This document shows, in pieces, positions 26,576-34,835 of a DNA stretch of 64,000 nucleotides; position 1 is the stretch's first letter, and every line of letters begins with the position of its first letter. Source of the DNA: Blastocatellia bacterium UBA7656 (GTDB lineage Bacteria > Acidobacteriota > Blastocatellia > UBA7656); NCBI GenBank assembly GCA_002483445.1, contig DLHY01000051.1, positions 16,265-80,264 of the forward strand, in the 5' to 3' direction. The notes beneath the pieces are model-generated. The model worked only from the letters and a program-made list of their open reading frames with translations, did not search any database and was not told the DNA's origin. A program made the translations under genes and the position numbers.

Positions 26576-27418
26576 ATGTCGAAGACTCTGCTCATAGCAG
26601 AAGACGATGAATCGAACCGCATCGCATTTCGCGATGCGTTGACGGCGGACGGATACCACGTGATCGCCGTCCGCGACGGAGCGATGGCTCTCGACGCGAT
26701 CAAACACGAAGAGGTGAGCCTTCTGCTTACAGAGTACAAGCTGCCTGACATAACGGGCGCGGAGTTGCTCGAACAGGCGAAAGCGTTGCAGCCCGACCTG
26801 CTGACTATCGTGATGACGGGCGAAAGCAAGCCCGACGCTGTTCTGAACGCGCTGAGAAACAAAGCGGTCGATTTCCTCTCGAAGCCGTTTATGATCGAGG
26901 AACTGCTTGAAGCCGTCGGCGACGCGATGGGCCGAAGCAACGGGGGGGAAGTCGAGATCATTTCCGCCAAACCTGACTGGCTCGAAATACACGTCCCCTG
27001 CGATCTGAGCGCGGTCGAACCCATCAACCGATTCATCTGCAAACTCCAGCCCAACCTCCCGCAGGAAACCCGCGAAGCTATAAGTCAGGTCTTTCGCGAA
27101 ATGCTCAACAACGCCATCGAGCATGGCGGCAAATGCGACCCGTCGAAAAAAGTCGAAGTCAAATGCGTTCACCTCAAGCGCATGATCTTGTGTTCGATCA
27201 AAGACCCCGGCGAAGGATTCGACCTCAACGCGCTTGAACACGCTGCGGTGTCGAATCCCGATGAAGAACCTTTCCGCCACCTGCACGTCCGCCAGGAGAA
27301 GGGAATTCGACCGGGCGGATTCGGAATACTGTTCGCCTCCCAACTCGTCGATGAACTCATTTACAACGAAAAACACAACGAACTCATATTCGTGAAATAT
27401 CTGGATGAAGAGTCTTGA
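26576..27418 (+). CDS. Receiver domain fused to RsbW-type HATPase; phospho-acceptor Asp replaced by Glu
   Basis: 280 residues. Residues 1-120 are a response-regulator receiver domain: acidic pair in AEDDES (9-12), conserved Thr in VMTGES and Lys in LSKPF. At the expected acceptor position the sequence is LLTEYKLP, with Glu53 in place of Asp, so normal phosphorylation is unlikely and a constitutively active-like state is possible. Residues 130-280 are a GHKL ATPase of the anti-sigma-factor kinase type: N box EMLNNAIEHGG, G1 DPGEGFD, and RPGGFGI. No histidine phospho-acceptor domain is present. It may phosphorylate a protein partner on serine. The gene stands alone. Confidence 0.82.
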   Translation: MSKTLLIAEDDESNRIAFRDALTADGYHVIAVRDGAMALDAIKHEEVSLLLTEYKLPDITGAELLEQAKALQPDLLTIVMTGESKPDAVLNALRNKAVDFLSKPFMIEELLEAVGDAMGRSNGGEVEIISAKPDWLEIHVPCDLSAVEPINRFICKLQPNLPQETREAISQVFREMLNNAIEHGGKCDPSKKVEVKCVHLKRMILCSIKDPGEGFDLNALEHAAVSNPDEEPFRHLHVRQEKGIRPGGFGILFASQLVDELIYNEKHNELIFVKYLDEES

Positions 27419-27430
27419 GCCAATAAACAC

Positions 27431-27460
27431 ATCTCAAATTTGAAATTTCAGATTTGAGAT
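27431..27460. repeat. Short inverted repeat ATCTCAAAT...ATTTGAGAT
   Basis: Nine-bp arms flank TTGAAATTTCAG shortly after the REC-HATPase stop. It is built from the same kind of short tandem motif (AAATTTGA, AAATTTCA) as the larger islands. It could act as a weak terminator, but has no T-tract. Confidence 0.45.
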
Positions 27461-27506
27461 CGCCGAATTCCGATCTTGAGAATCCATAGAATCCTGGGCC
27501 GATACG

Positions 27507-28478
27507 TTGCTGATACTTTCTGAAAAAAATCTTCGCTCGCTGCTCGCAATGCGCGATTGTATCCGCGCCGTTGAGGATGGCTTTCTCGCCCTTGCCGCGG
27601 GCGAGGCCGATGCGCCTGAGCGACTGGTTATGAATCTGCCTGCGGGAGTGTTTCTCGAAATGCCCGCAGCGATGCCAGCAGACAAGAGCGCGCTCGGCAC
27701 GAAGATCGTCTCCGTCTTTGAAAAAAATCACCAGCGCGGACTTGCGACCATTCAGGCTGTTTATCTTCTCCTCGATGGCGAGACAGGCCGCCCGCTGGCA
27801 TTGATGGAAGGGCGATTCATAACCGCAATCCGCACGGCTGCCGTGTCGGCTCTGGCGACGAAATACATGATGGCAGAGGGAGCAAACCGCCTCGGCATCA
27901 TTGGCGCGGGCGTGCAGGGCGAGTTTCACCTTGAAGCGATGGCCGAAGTCGCCCGCTTCACGGAAGTGCTGATAGCTTCTCGCACTGAGGAAAAAGCGCG
28001 GAAGCTCGCGGAAAAAGCGCGAAGTATTTTCGACGCGCGCTCGGAAGTGGCAACGGCTGAAGATGTAGCGCGCTGTTGCAACGTGATTTGCGTTTGCACG
28101 AATTCTCCTGTGCCTGTCCTTGAAGGCCGGTTCCTCAATCCGGGGACGCACATCAACGCGGTCGGGGCGTTCACGCCTCAGACGCGCGAAATCGACACCG
28201 AAGCGGTCGCGGGTTCCCGCGTGATAATCGATGATCACACGGCGGCAGGCCGCGAGGCTGGCGAACTACGGATTCCGATTTCAGAAGGAGCGATGACGAG
28301 CGATCACATAAAAGGGACGCTGGCGGATGTAGTGTCAGGCCGCGTCAGGGGGCGGGAATCTGAGGATGAAATCACGCTGTTCAAATCCTGCGGGCTTGCC
28401 ATCGAAGACCTCGTTACAGCGAGGCTGGCTTACACGAGAGCGATTGAGCGGGGGCTGGGCGTGCAGGTCGATTTGTGA
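27507..28478 (+). CDS. Ornithine cyclodeaminase/mu-crystallin family protein
   Basis: 323 residues from TTG 27507. Family features are KIVSVFEKNHQRGLATIQA, the ALMEGRFITAIRTAAVSALATKYM stretch containing substrate-binding Arg and Lys, the NAD(P)-binding LGIIGAGVQGEFHLEA, and AVGAFTPQTREID with the catalytic Asp region. Members include ornithine cyclodeaminase, alanine dehydrogenase and ketimine reductase, which cannot be separated from sequence reading alone. A start at TTG is unusual, but the N-terminus MLILSEKNLRSLL matches the family. Confidence 0.87.
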   Translation: MLILSEKNLRSLLAMRDCIRAVEDGFLALAAGEADAPERLVMNLPAGVFLEMPAAMPADKSALGTKIVSVFEKNHQRGLATIQAVYLLLDGETGRPLALMEGRFITAIRTAAVSALATKYMMAEGANRLGIIGAGVQGEFHLEAMAEVARFTEVLIASRTEEKARKLAEKARSIFDARSEVATAEDVARCCNVICVCTNSPVPVLEGRFLNPGTHINAVGAFTPQTREIDTEAVAGSRVIIDDHTAAGREAGELRIPISEGAMTSDHIKGTLADVVSGRVRGRESEDEITLFKSCGLAIEDLVTARLAYTRAIERGLGVQVDL

Positions 28479-28638
28479 ATCTCATCTTTTTTCTGTCTCA
28501 TCCGGCATGGACATTTCTCTCCTTTCATGAAAATAATTCAGACCTCAAATCCGTTTAGTTGAGCCGCAGCGTAATAGAGTCTGGGTCACGGTGCAGCTCA
28601 GAGACCTTTCCCCGTCAGAACAGAACAAGGAGATAGAG

Positions 28639-29403
28639 ATGAACGGTTTCCTGGGTACGGGCGCGACGTTTCAGGCTGACCTCAATCTTGTTGTGCAAAT
28701 CGTAATGGGACTGATGCTGATGGTCGGCATGATGCTGGCCCGGAAGAAAAACTTTCGCGCTCACAAGTACTGCCAGTCGAGCGTGATGATACTCAACTTG
28801 GCGATGATATTTCTCGTAATGGCTCCTTCATTCCATCGCCAGGTTGAGCCTAATCTCCCGGCAAAACTCGGAGACAGCTACTATCTCGTCGCCACCATTC
28901 ACGCCGCGCTTGGCACCGTGGCCGAATTGCTTGGCATCTACATCGTGTTGGTTGCGGCGACGAAACTCGTTCCGCAAAAACTTCGCTTCCGCCGCTACAA
29001 ACCCTGGATGAGAAGCGCGCTCGCGCTGTGGTGGATAGTGATTTTGTTCGGTCTTGTGACTTATTATTATTGGTACGTCGCGGCAACGCCGGCGCTCGAT
29101 GCGCCCAGGGCCGCCGCGTCATCTCAGGAGAAAAGAGCGACCGTGAGACTTTCGAATTTCAAATTCGAGCCTAAAGAAATAACCGTCGAAGCGGGAACCG
29201 TTGTCGAATGGATCGATGAGATCGGACGCCACACGGTTGAAGCTGACGACGGATCGTTCAGATCGTCTGAGCTTCAGAAAGACGGGCGATTCGAACACAA
29301 ATTCGATAAGCCCGGAGTATATCCTTACTTCTGCGGCTATCACGGCGACAAAGGTGGAGCAGAGATGGCGGGCGTAGTCACCGTGATGCCTGCTGCAAAG
29401 TGA
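28639..29403 (+). CDS. DUF420-like membrane protein fused to a cupredoxin domain
   Basis: 254 residues from ATG 28639 (AAGGAG at 28627-28632); an earlier in-frame start at 28591 lacks a ribosome-binding site. The N-terminal half has four membrane segments (LVVQIVMGLMLMVGMML, SSVMILNLAMIFLVMA, HAALGTVAELLGIYIVLVA, SALALWWIVILFGLVTYYYW), like YozB/DUF420 proteins linked to cytochrome oxidase. From about residue 165 a plastocyanin-like domain follows with type 1 copper ligands: His in GRHTVEAD, Cys in YFCGYHGDK and His/Met nearby. Probably a membrane-tethered periplasmic electron carrier. A free paralogue of the copper domain is encoded next. Confidence 0.8.
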   Translation: MNGFLGTGATFQADLNLVVQIVMGLMLMVGMMLARKKNFRAHKYCQSSVMILNLAMIFLVMAPSFHRQVEPNLPAKLGDSYYLVATIHAALGTVAELLGIYIVLVAATKLVPQKLRFRRYKPWMRSALALWWIVILFGLVTYYYWYVAATPALDAPRAAASSQEKRATVRLSNFKFEPKEITVEAGTVVEWIDEIGRHTVEADDGSFRSSELQKDGRFEHKFDKPGVYPYFCGYHGDKGGAEMAGVVTVMPAAK

Positions 29404-29488
29404 AGCACGAACCGATTTGAAGTGAAGAGTGACGAGAGATAATCGTCATTGAAAAAATAAATTCGTAGATGGAAAGGAGAATGAGCGT

Positions 29489-29848
29489 ATGCGAAAGCTT
29501 GCGAGTTTTGTTGTGATTGCTTTGATGTTTGCGATGAGTGCTGTGAGCGCGCGGGTCAGCACTGAGACCAGCGCGTCCCCGGCAGAGAATGCCAAAGTTA
29601 CGATCAAGAATTTCGAATTCGTTCCGAAAGATTTGACCGTGACCGTAGGCACGACGGTCGAGTGGGTCAATGAAGGAGGCCGTCACACGGTCGAGGCCGA
29701 CAAAAATGAGTTCAAATCCGACGTGCTGGCCAACGGCGGAAAGTTCTCTTTCAAGTTCGACAAGCCCGGCACCTACGCCTATCACTGCGGATTTCACGGC
29801 GCGGCGGGCGGCAAGGACATGGCCGGAAAAATAATCGTGAAGAAGTAA
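29489..29848 (+). CDS. Secreted cupredoxin (plastocyanin-like)
   Basis: 119 residues: signal peptide (RKLASFVVIALMFAMSAVSA), then a single cupredoxin domain closely resembling the C-terminal domain of the preceding gene (NFEFVPKDLTVTVGTTVEWVNEGG). Copper ligands are visible as His in GRHTVEAD and Cys-His in YHCGFHG, with Met in GKDMAG. It would be a soluble periplasmic one-electron carrier. The 85-bp spacing and shared domain suggest the two genes arose by duplication and work together. A hairpin follows. Confidence 0.88.
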   Translation: MRKLASFVVIALMFAMSAVSARVSTETSASPAENAKVTIKNFEFVPKDLTVTVGTTVEWVNEGGRHTVEADKNEFKSDVLANGGKFSFKFDKPGTYAYHCGFHGAAGGKDMAGKIIVKK

Positions 29849-29872
29849 ATCGTCATCTCATACCAGTATTCT

Positions 29873-29912
29873 GAAAGGGCGCAACAATGCATTTCGTTAT
29901 TGCGCCCCTTCA
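29873..29912. terminator. Hairpin between convergent genes
   Basis: AAGGGCGCAACAA and TTATTGCGCCCCTT form a stem with one bulged base and a short loop between the convergent cupredoxin and TonB-receptor genes. Runs of T or A beside it are short, so it is a probable shared terminator rather than a canonical one. Confidence 0.6.
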
Positions 29913-29920
29913 GACTCAAT

Positions 29921-32878
29921 TTAGAAATTCACCTTCGCTGCGAACTGGAACGCTCTCGGCCCTCCTGTTCCGAATACGCCACCTGCGGTCTGCAACGGCG
30001 CTCCGAACGAAGAAGACCTCAAAAATCCAGGATTGCGCGCGTCTTCGCTGTCGCGTATCAACGTGTTCTGAAAACCCGAAAAGTTCACATTGTTGACGCC
30101 GCGAATATTGGTCACGTTGAACAGATTGAACACCTCGACTAGGCCCTGAATGCTCCATCGCTCGGAGAGTTTGAATGACTTCGACACCCTCATATCGAAT
30201 GAAGTGAAGCTGTCTCCCAGTTTCAGATCGTCGCGCACCAGCGGCAGAAGTCCGACTCCGGCAATGCCCCCGCCTCGGTTGACCTGTTGAATGAAGCTGT
30301 TCAACTCTGCGCCGGTGCGGAACTGACGACCGGCGGCGTTTCGCTGAATTAATGGGATTCGCGTAGTCCCGTTCGGCAGAATGATATCGAAAGGCACATC
30401 GGAGGCCAGCGTGTAGATGGGCGAAACCTGAACGCCCCACCACGCATTGATGACTCCGGCGAACGTGAAGCGATGTCGCTCCTCGTTGGGCGTTGGGCCT
30501 TTTTCGATTCTCAGATTGTTGGGATCGAGCGGCCCTACCTGGAACGGAATCTGATCGTCATTCGAGAAGTTGAACACTTTGGCCAGGGTGTATGAGGCGT
30601 TGAAGTTGAAACGATCTGAAAACCGCTTCTGCACGTTGACCAGAAGCCCGTCGTACCAGGTCTTGACCGACGATTCTATGTTTACAACCGAGTCCGTCCC
30701 ATTGATGACCGGATTGAACACCGTCCCGATGGAGCGACCTATGATGAAACTCGATCCGAAGGAGTGAATGCCATCGACCCTTACGATCAGATCGCGGAAG
30801 ACTTCGCGCTGTACGCCCAGGTTGAACTGTTGCACGTAGGGAGTATCCATGTTGTTGTCGATTATGTTTATTCCGACCGCGCCTGCGCCCGGAATTATGT
30901 TGCCCACGAAGGGACGGGCGATGTTTGCGCCGCGCTCGCCATCGCGCACTTCGAGCGGAAGCGCGCGCCCGTCAAGCAGGCGTTCGAGCAGAGCGACTTC
31001 GAGCACTACGCGGTCATAATAAATCCCATATCCGCCGTGCACAGAGGTCTTGCCGTCGCCCCACGGGTCCCAGTTGAAGCCCAGACGCGGGCCGAAGTTA
31101 TTTTTGTCTTTCTTGCGATCTCCCGAAGCGAGGAACGGTCGGACGATTGAAAATATATCGCCGAAATTGCCGACGTTCTTCGTGTTGGTGTCAAGCTCGT
31201 AGCGAAGACCGAGGTTGAGCGTAAAGCGCGGGCTGATCTTCCAGTCGTCCTGAACATAAAAAGCGAAGAAGTTGTTGTCGACATCCTTGACGGTCGGAGG
31301 CCGACTGGGCGCGATGGAGCGAATCGTAATAACAACAGGTATGTCGAGGTCATCGATTTTCCTGTCGCCGTTGCGGTCGGCACTGGCGAAGTCTTCGGCC
31401 AGAAAAAGGGTTCCTGACCCGAAGAGATCGAATATGGCATCGGTGTCGAGCCGTTGATACTCGCCTCCGAATTTCAGCGCGTGAGAGCCAGCCGAGAGGG
31501 TGAGATTGTCGCGAATCTGAATGCGGTTTTGCCGCGTGCGCTGGGGAATGCGGAAGTTGCCGCCGTCCTGAACCGAGGGGAAGCGCAATTCATTGCGACC
31601 CTCGACAAAGGAGGGGATTTCATTCTTGAACTTGTTTTCGTGAAAGACGAAATCATTCAGCACCTTCGGCGAGAAAGTGTGAATCCAGTTGTAGACGAAC
31701 GAGTAGTAGTTGTTGAAGGAATGCTGCCGGTTGTCGGCAGTGCCTATGGGACGGCGCAGGCTGCCGCGATCGATGTCGTCCTCATCCTGAAGGCTGAAGC
31801 GGAAAGCCATCGAATCATTGGATCCGGCCTGCCAGTCTGCGCGCGAGGTCAGGAGGAAATCATTGAGCGGCGCGTCAGAAAAACTCGTCAGCACTCTGCG
31901 CGATGAGAAATCTCTCACACCCGTGAGTACCACGCCGTCCTGATTGCGATGCTCGACGGCAGCGAACCACCACGCCTTATCTTTTTTGATCGGCCCGCCA
32001 ATCGATCCGGCGTACTGCTCGCGGTCGAAAGGCGGCGTGCCGAGCGTGTCGACGAGCGTTCGGTTCAAGGTGGCCGGGAGAGCCGACAGCGAGTCGTTGC
32101 GGAAGAAGAACGATCCCGACCCGTGAATGTCGTTGCCTCCGGTCTTGGTGACTATGTTGATGGCCGAAGAAGCAGACCTTCCTATTTCGGCTGAGAATCG
32201 GTTGGTGACGATCTGAAATTCCTTTATGCCGTCCTGGGGAAAGTTTTGCAGAGTCCCTCCGACCACATCATCGTTGTTGTCTGCGCCATCGACGGCGATA
32301 TTGCCTCCGCGGCCAAGCTGTCCCGCCGATGAGATTTCGATAGTCGTCGTTTTGGTCGGATCGTAGTTGGGCGCGGGCGCATTGCCGGGAATGAGAAAAG
32401 CCAGATCGAGGAAGTTGCGCCCGTTGAGCGGAAGGCTCTGAAGCGTGCGGTCTGATATGGAGCCTGAGACCTGCGACGTGGTCGTATCGACGCCTATGGC
32501 TTCCTGGGAATTGACCTGCACGACTTCGGTCGCGCCCGCAGGCTTGAGAGAAACGTTGACGGTTGGCACTTCGCCGACCTGAAGTTTGACTTCTTCTACC
32601 ACTGCCGCCGCAAAGCCCTGAGCTTCGATGCGGACTTCGTAGGCGGCGGGCAGCAGGTTTTGAATCCTGTATGCGCCTTCGTCATCAGTGCGCGCCTCGC
32701 GGATCTGCCCCGTCGCTTTGTTTTTTACCGTGACTTTGGCCCTGGCGATAGCTGACCCTTGTGAGTCAGTAACTGCTCCGCTGATGGAGGCGGTGCCAAG
32801 TTGCGCAAAGCTGTTGACCGAGAGAGCCAACACCAGCATGAGCGAAATTACGGCTATGGATGTTTTCTGTATTCGCAT
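29921..32878 (-). CDS. Oar-like TonB-dependent outer-membrane receptor
   Basis: 985 residues from ATG 32878, which has AAGGAG upstream; the frame extends further upstream without support. A signal peptide (ending NSFAQ) precedes a carboxypeptidase-regulatory-like beta-sandwich (TASISGAVTDSQGSAIARAKVTVKN, about 28-110). A plug domain follows (TLQSLPLNGRNFLDLAFLIPG), then a large beta barrel ending in AAKVNF with terminal Phe. These proteins are very numerous in Acidobacteriota and are thought to import large substrates such as glycans or peptides with TonB energy. Here it is solitary, without a SusD-like partner. Confidence 0.92.
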   Translation of the reverse strand: MRIQKTSIAVISLMLVLALSVNSFAQLGTASISGAVTDSQGSAIARAKVTVKNKATGQIREARTDDEGAYRIQNLLPAAYEVRIEAQGFAAAVVEEVKLQVGEVPTVNVSLKPAGATEVVQVNSQEAIGVDTTTSQVSGSISDRTLQSLPLNGRNFLDLAFLIPGNAPAPNYDPTKTTTIEISSAGQLGRGGNIAVDGADNNDDVVGGTLQNFPQDGIKEFQIVTNRFSAEIGRSASSAINIVTKTGGNDIHGSGSFFFRNDSLSALPATLNRTLVDTLGTPPFDREQYAGSIGGPIKKDKAWWFAAVEHRNQDGVVLTGVRDFSSRRVLTSFSDAPLNDFLLTSRADWQAGSNDSMAFRFSLQDEDDIDRGSLRRPIGTADNRQHSFNNYYSFVYNWIHTFSPKVLNDFVFHENKFKNEIPSFVEGRNELRFPSVQDGGNFRIPQRTRQNRIQIRDNLTLSAGSHALKFGGEYQRLDTDAIFDLFGSGTLFLAEDFASADRNGDRKIDDLDIPVVITIRSIAPSRPPTVKDVDNNFFAFYVQDDWKISPRFTLNLGLRYELDTNTKNVGNFGDIFSIVRPFLASGDRKKDKNNFGPRLGFNWDPWGDGKTSVHGGYGIYYDRVVLEVALLERLLDGRALPLEVRDGERGANIARPFVGNIIPGAGAVGINIIDNNMDTPYVQQFNLGVQREVFRDLIVRVDGIHSFGSSFIIGRSIGTVFNPVINGTDSVVNIESSVKTWYDGLLVNVQKRFSDRFNFNASYTLAKVFNFSNDDQIPFQVGPLDPNNLRIEKGPTPNEERHRFTFAGVINAWWGVQVSPIYTLASDVPFDIILPNGTTRIPLIQRNAAGRQFRTGAELNSFIQQVNRGGGIAGVGLLPLVRDDLKLGDSFTSFDMRVSKSFKLSERWSIQGLVEVFNLFNVTNIRGVNNVNFSGFQNTLIRDSEDARNPGFLRSSSFGAPLQTAGGVFGTGGPRAFQFAAKVNF

Positions 32879-33174
32879 ATTTTTTTCTCCTTTTTCTTCT
32901 GGATCATATCCCACATGACGGCGGGGGGAGCCGCTCGCCCCTATGATCTGTGAGATAGTCCCTGCCGCGCGTCTGCAAATGCATAGCAAAAGCGGCAAAT
33001 AAAAGAGATTGGGGATGACTGCTTTTATCGCCCCCCGCCCGCGAAGCTGGTTTGCAAACGTGCTTTTGGAAGATTTAGTTCTATCACATGACCTCGTTTA
33101 CAGGAAAGATTTAATTCGTCGCGTTGGCCAAAATCTCACAGGCTGATGTAATCTCTGGCCGGAGGAAAAGCGCA

Positions 33175-34341
33175 GTGAAGAAAACGGCTGAGGTTGTGAT
33201 AATCGGCGGCGGGTGCATGGGCGCGAGCGTCGCCTTTCATCTGGCCCGACGCGGCGTGACTGATACGGTGATCGTGGAGCGTGAAAGTATGCTCGGCGCG
33301 GGGTCTACGGGCCGGAATGCCGGAGGCGTGCGCCATCAGTTTTCAAGCGAATCGAATGTCCGCCTATCGATTGAATCGATTGGAATGATGGAACGCTTCT
33401 ATGAAGAGACAGGCTTCGAGATAGATTTTCATCAGGACGGTTATCTGTTTTTGCTTTCCGATGAAGAGAACTTCAGCCAGTTTCAACGAAATGTCGAGAT
33501 GCAAAGACGGCTCGGCGTCGCAGTCGACGTACTTGCGCCTGAAGAAGCGCGCCGCCTTGCTCCGGGGCTTGAAGTCGAGGGCGTGAGAGGAGCGACCTTT
33601 TGCGCCCGCGACGGAATAGCCGACCCGAATGGCGTAACCCTTGGGTTTGCAAAAGCGGCGCAGGCGAGAGGCATGGAAATTTATCGCGAGACTGAAGTTA
33701 CAGGCATAAGAGTAGAGAGTGGCCGAGTCCTTGCAGTAGAGACGACGCACGGCGCGATCTCAACGCCGATTATTGTCAACGCAGCAGGGCCTTATGCGCG
33801 GCGCATAGGCGAGATGGCTGGACTCGATATTCCTGTCGCTCCGATTCGCAGACATATTTTCATAACCGAATCGATGATCGATGGGGCGGGCCTAAGCGTG
33901 CCTGCGAATAGAATAATGGTGATCGATTTCGAGACGACGTTTTATTTTCACCGCGAAGGCGCAGGCATCCTGTTCGGCATGTCAGACGCGGAAGAACGAC
34001 CTGGATTCGATATGACTGTTCAATGGGAATTTCTCGAAAAGGTCAATCAAGTCGCCCTTCGCCGCCTGCCGCGACTTGCCGACGCGGGCATTGCGCACGC
34101 ATGGGCGGGGCTTTATGAAGTCACGCCCGACGCGAATCCTATCATAGGGCCAGCGCGCGAAGTGGAAGGCTTTTTCATGATCAACGGCTTCAGCGGGCAT
34201 GGCTTTCAGCACTCGCCCGCGGCGGGACGCCTGCTCGCTGACGTGATAGTTGATGGCGCAGCGCGGGATTTCGATCTTTCGCCTTTTACGTTTGAAAGAT
34301 TCACTGGCGCAAAGCCGGAAGGCGAAATGAATGTGGTGTGA
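33175..34341 (+). CDS. FAD-dependent oxidoreductase (D-amino-acid oxidase/sarcosine oxidase beta family)
   Basis: 388 residues from GTG 33175, chosen because GGAGG lies at 33160-33164; a longer frame begins at TTG 33124 without support. The N-terminal FAD-binding motif is VVIIGGGCMGASVAFHLARRG, followed by ESMLGAGSTGRNAGGVRHQF. Middle and C-terminal DAO signatures are NAAGPYARRIGEMAGL and PIIGPAREVEGFFMINGFSGHGFQHSPAAG. It probably oxidises a secondary or D-amino acid, passing electrons to oxygen or an acceptor. No heterotetrameric sarcosine oxidase partners are nearby. Confidence 0.88.
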   Translation: MKKTAEVVIIGGGCMGASVAFHLARRGVTDTVIVERESMLGAGSTGRNAGGVRHQFSSESNVRLSIESIGMMERFYEETGFEIDFHQDGYLFLLSDEENFSQFQRNVEMQRRLGVAVDVLAPEEARRLAPGLEVEGVRGATFCARDGIADPNGVTLGFAKAAQARGMEIYRETEVTGIRVESGRVLAVETTHGAISTPIIVNAAGPYARRIGEMAGLDIPVAPIRRHIFITESMIDGAGLSVPANRIMVIDFETTFYFHREGAGILFGMSDAEERPGFDMTVQWEFLEKVNQVALRRLPRLADAGIAHAWAGLYEVTPDANPIIGPAREVEGFFMINGFSGHGFQHSPAAGRLLADVIVDGAARDFDLSPFTFERFTGAKPEGEMNVV

Positions 34342-34394
34342 GATCAATCGTGACTGGATGTATAAGTTCCCGGCAACGGATAACAGGAGAGAAT

Positions 34395-34586
34395 ATGGAA
34401 GGCATTCAATTCGTCACAGATGCTAAGGGGCAGAAGGTAGCAGTTCAGATTGACCTGCGAAAACACAGCGCGCTCTGGGAAGATGTGTATGATACTTTGA
34501 TAGCTCGCCAGAGGACTGAAGAACCGAGAGAATCTCTGGACTTTGTAAAGAGACGCCTTATCAAACAGGAGAAGATAGATGGCTGA
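34395..34586 (+). CDS. Small antitoxin-like protein (RelB/ParD-type), apparently orphan
   Basis: 63 residues from ATG 34395 (AGGAGAG just upstream). The sequence MEGIQFVTDAKGQKVAVQIDLRKHSALWEDVYDTLIARQR...LDFVKRRLIK matches the small antitoxins that usually precede RelE-type toxins. The N-terminal strand-rich DNA-binding half and helical C-terminal half can be seen. Its 3' end overlaps an ATG (34579), as expected for a coupled toxin gene, but that reading frame is degenerate. The family call rests on memory of similar small proteins. Confidence 0.6.
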   Translation: MEGIQFVTDAKGQKVAVQIDLRKHSALWEDVYDTLIARQRTEEPRESLDFVKRRLIKQEKIDG

Positions 34587-34695
34587 ATACCTTCTGTGCC
34601 AGCAGGTCTCAATCAAATCGCCTCACATCTTCGAAAAAAATCAAGCAATGCAGGCTCCCCAAAATCAAAATTCGATATGCCACAACCGAATGTAA
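34579..34695 (+). pseudogene. Probable remnant of a RelE-type toxin gene
   Basis: The ATG overlaps the end of the antitoxin gene by 8 bases and the frame begins MAEY, as many RelE/ParE proteins do. It then reads LLCQQVSIKSPHIFEKNQ and stops after 38 codons with no RelE-like helix, strand or catalytic Arg/Lys pattern. The likely explanation is a deletion that removed the toxin body just after its first codons. The alternative is that it is only a chance frame. Confidence 0.45.
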
Positions 34696-34705
34696 AAAAA
34701 ATCAT

Positions 34706-34735
34706 TTGACAAAAAATGGGGGGGGGGAGTAATAT
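34706..34735 (+). promoter_or_regulatory. Sigma-70-type promoter with G10 tract in the spacer (candidate phase-variable promoter)
   Basis: TTGACA (34706-34711), an 18-base spacer, and TAATAT (34730-34735) form a near-consensus promoter about 100 bases before the start of the glycine-rich surface protein gene. The spacer contains an uninterrupted run of ten G (34718-34727). In other bacteria, slippage in such tracts changes spacer length and switches expression; loss of one G here would give the optimal 17-base spacing. This is the only such G run noticed in the window. Confidence 0.7.
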
Positions 34736-34835
34736 CAGCGCGCCTTTGTTGTCAATAGTACCTGCTATTGGCATAAACCCGTGCGCCTCTGTTTATAGAG
34801 AAGAGAGACAATCTCCGACCTAAGAAGGAAAGCTC

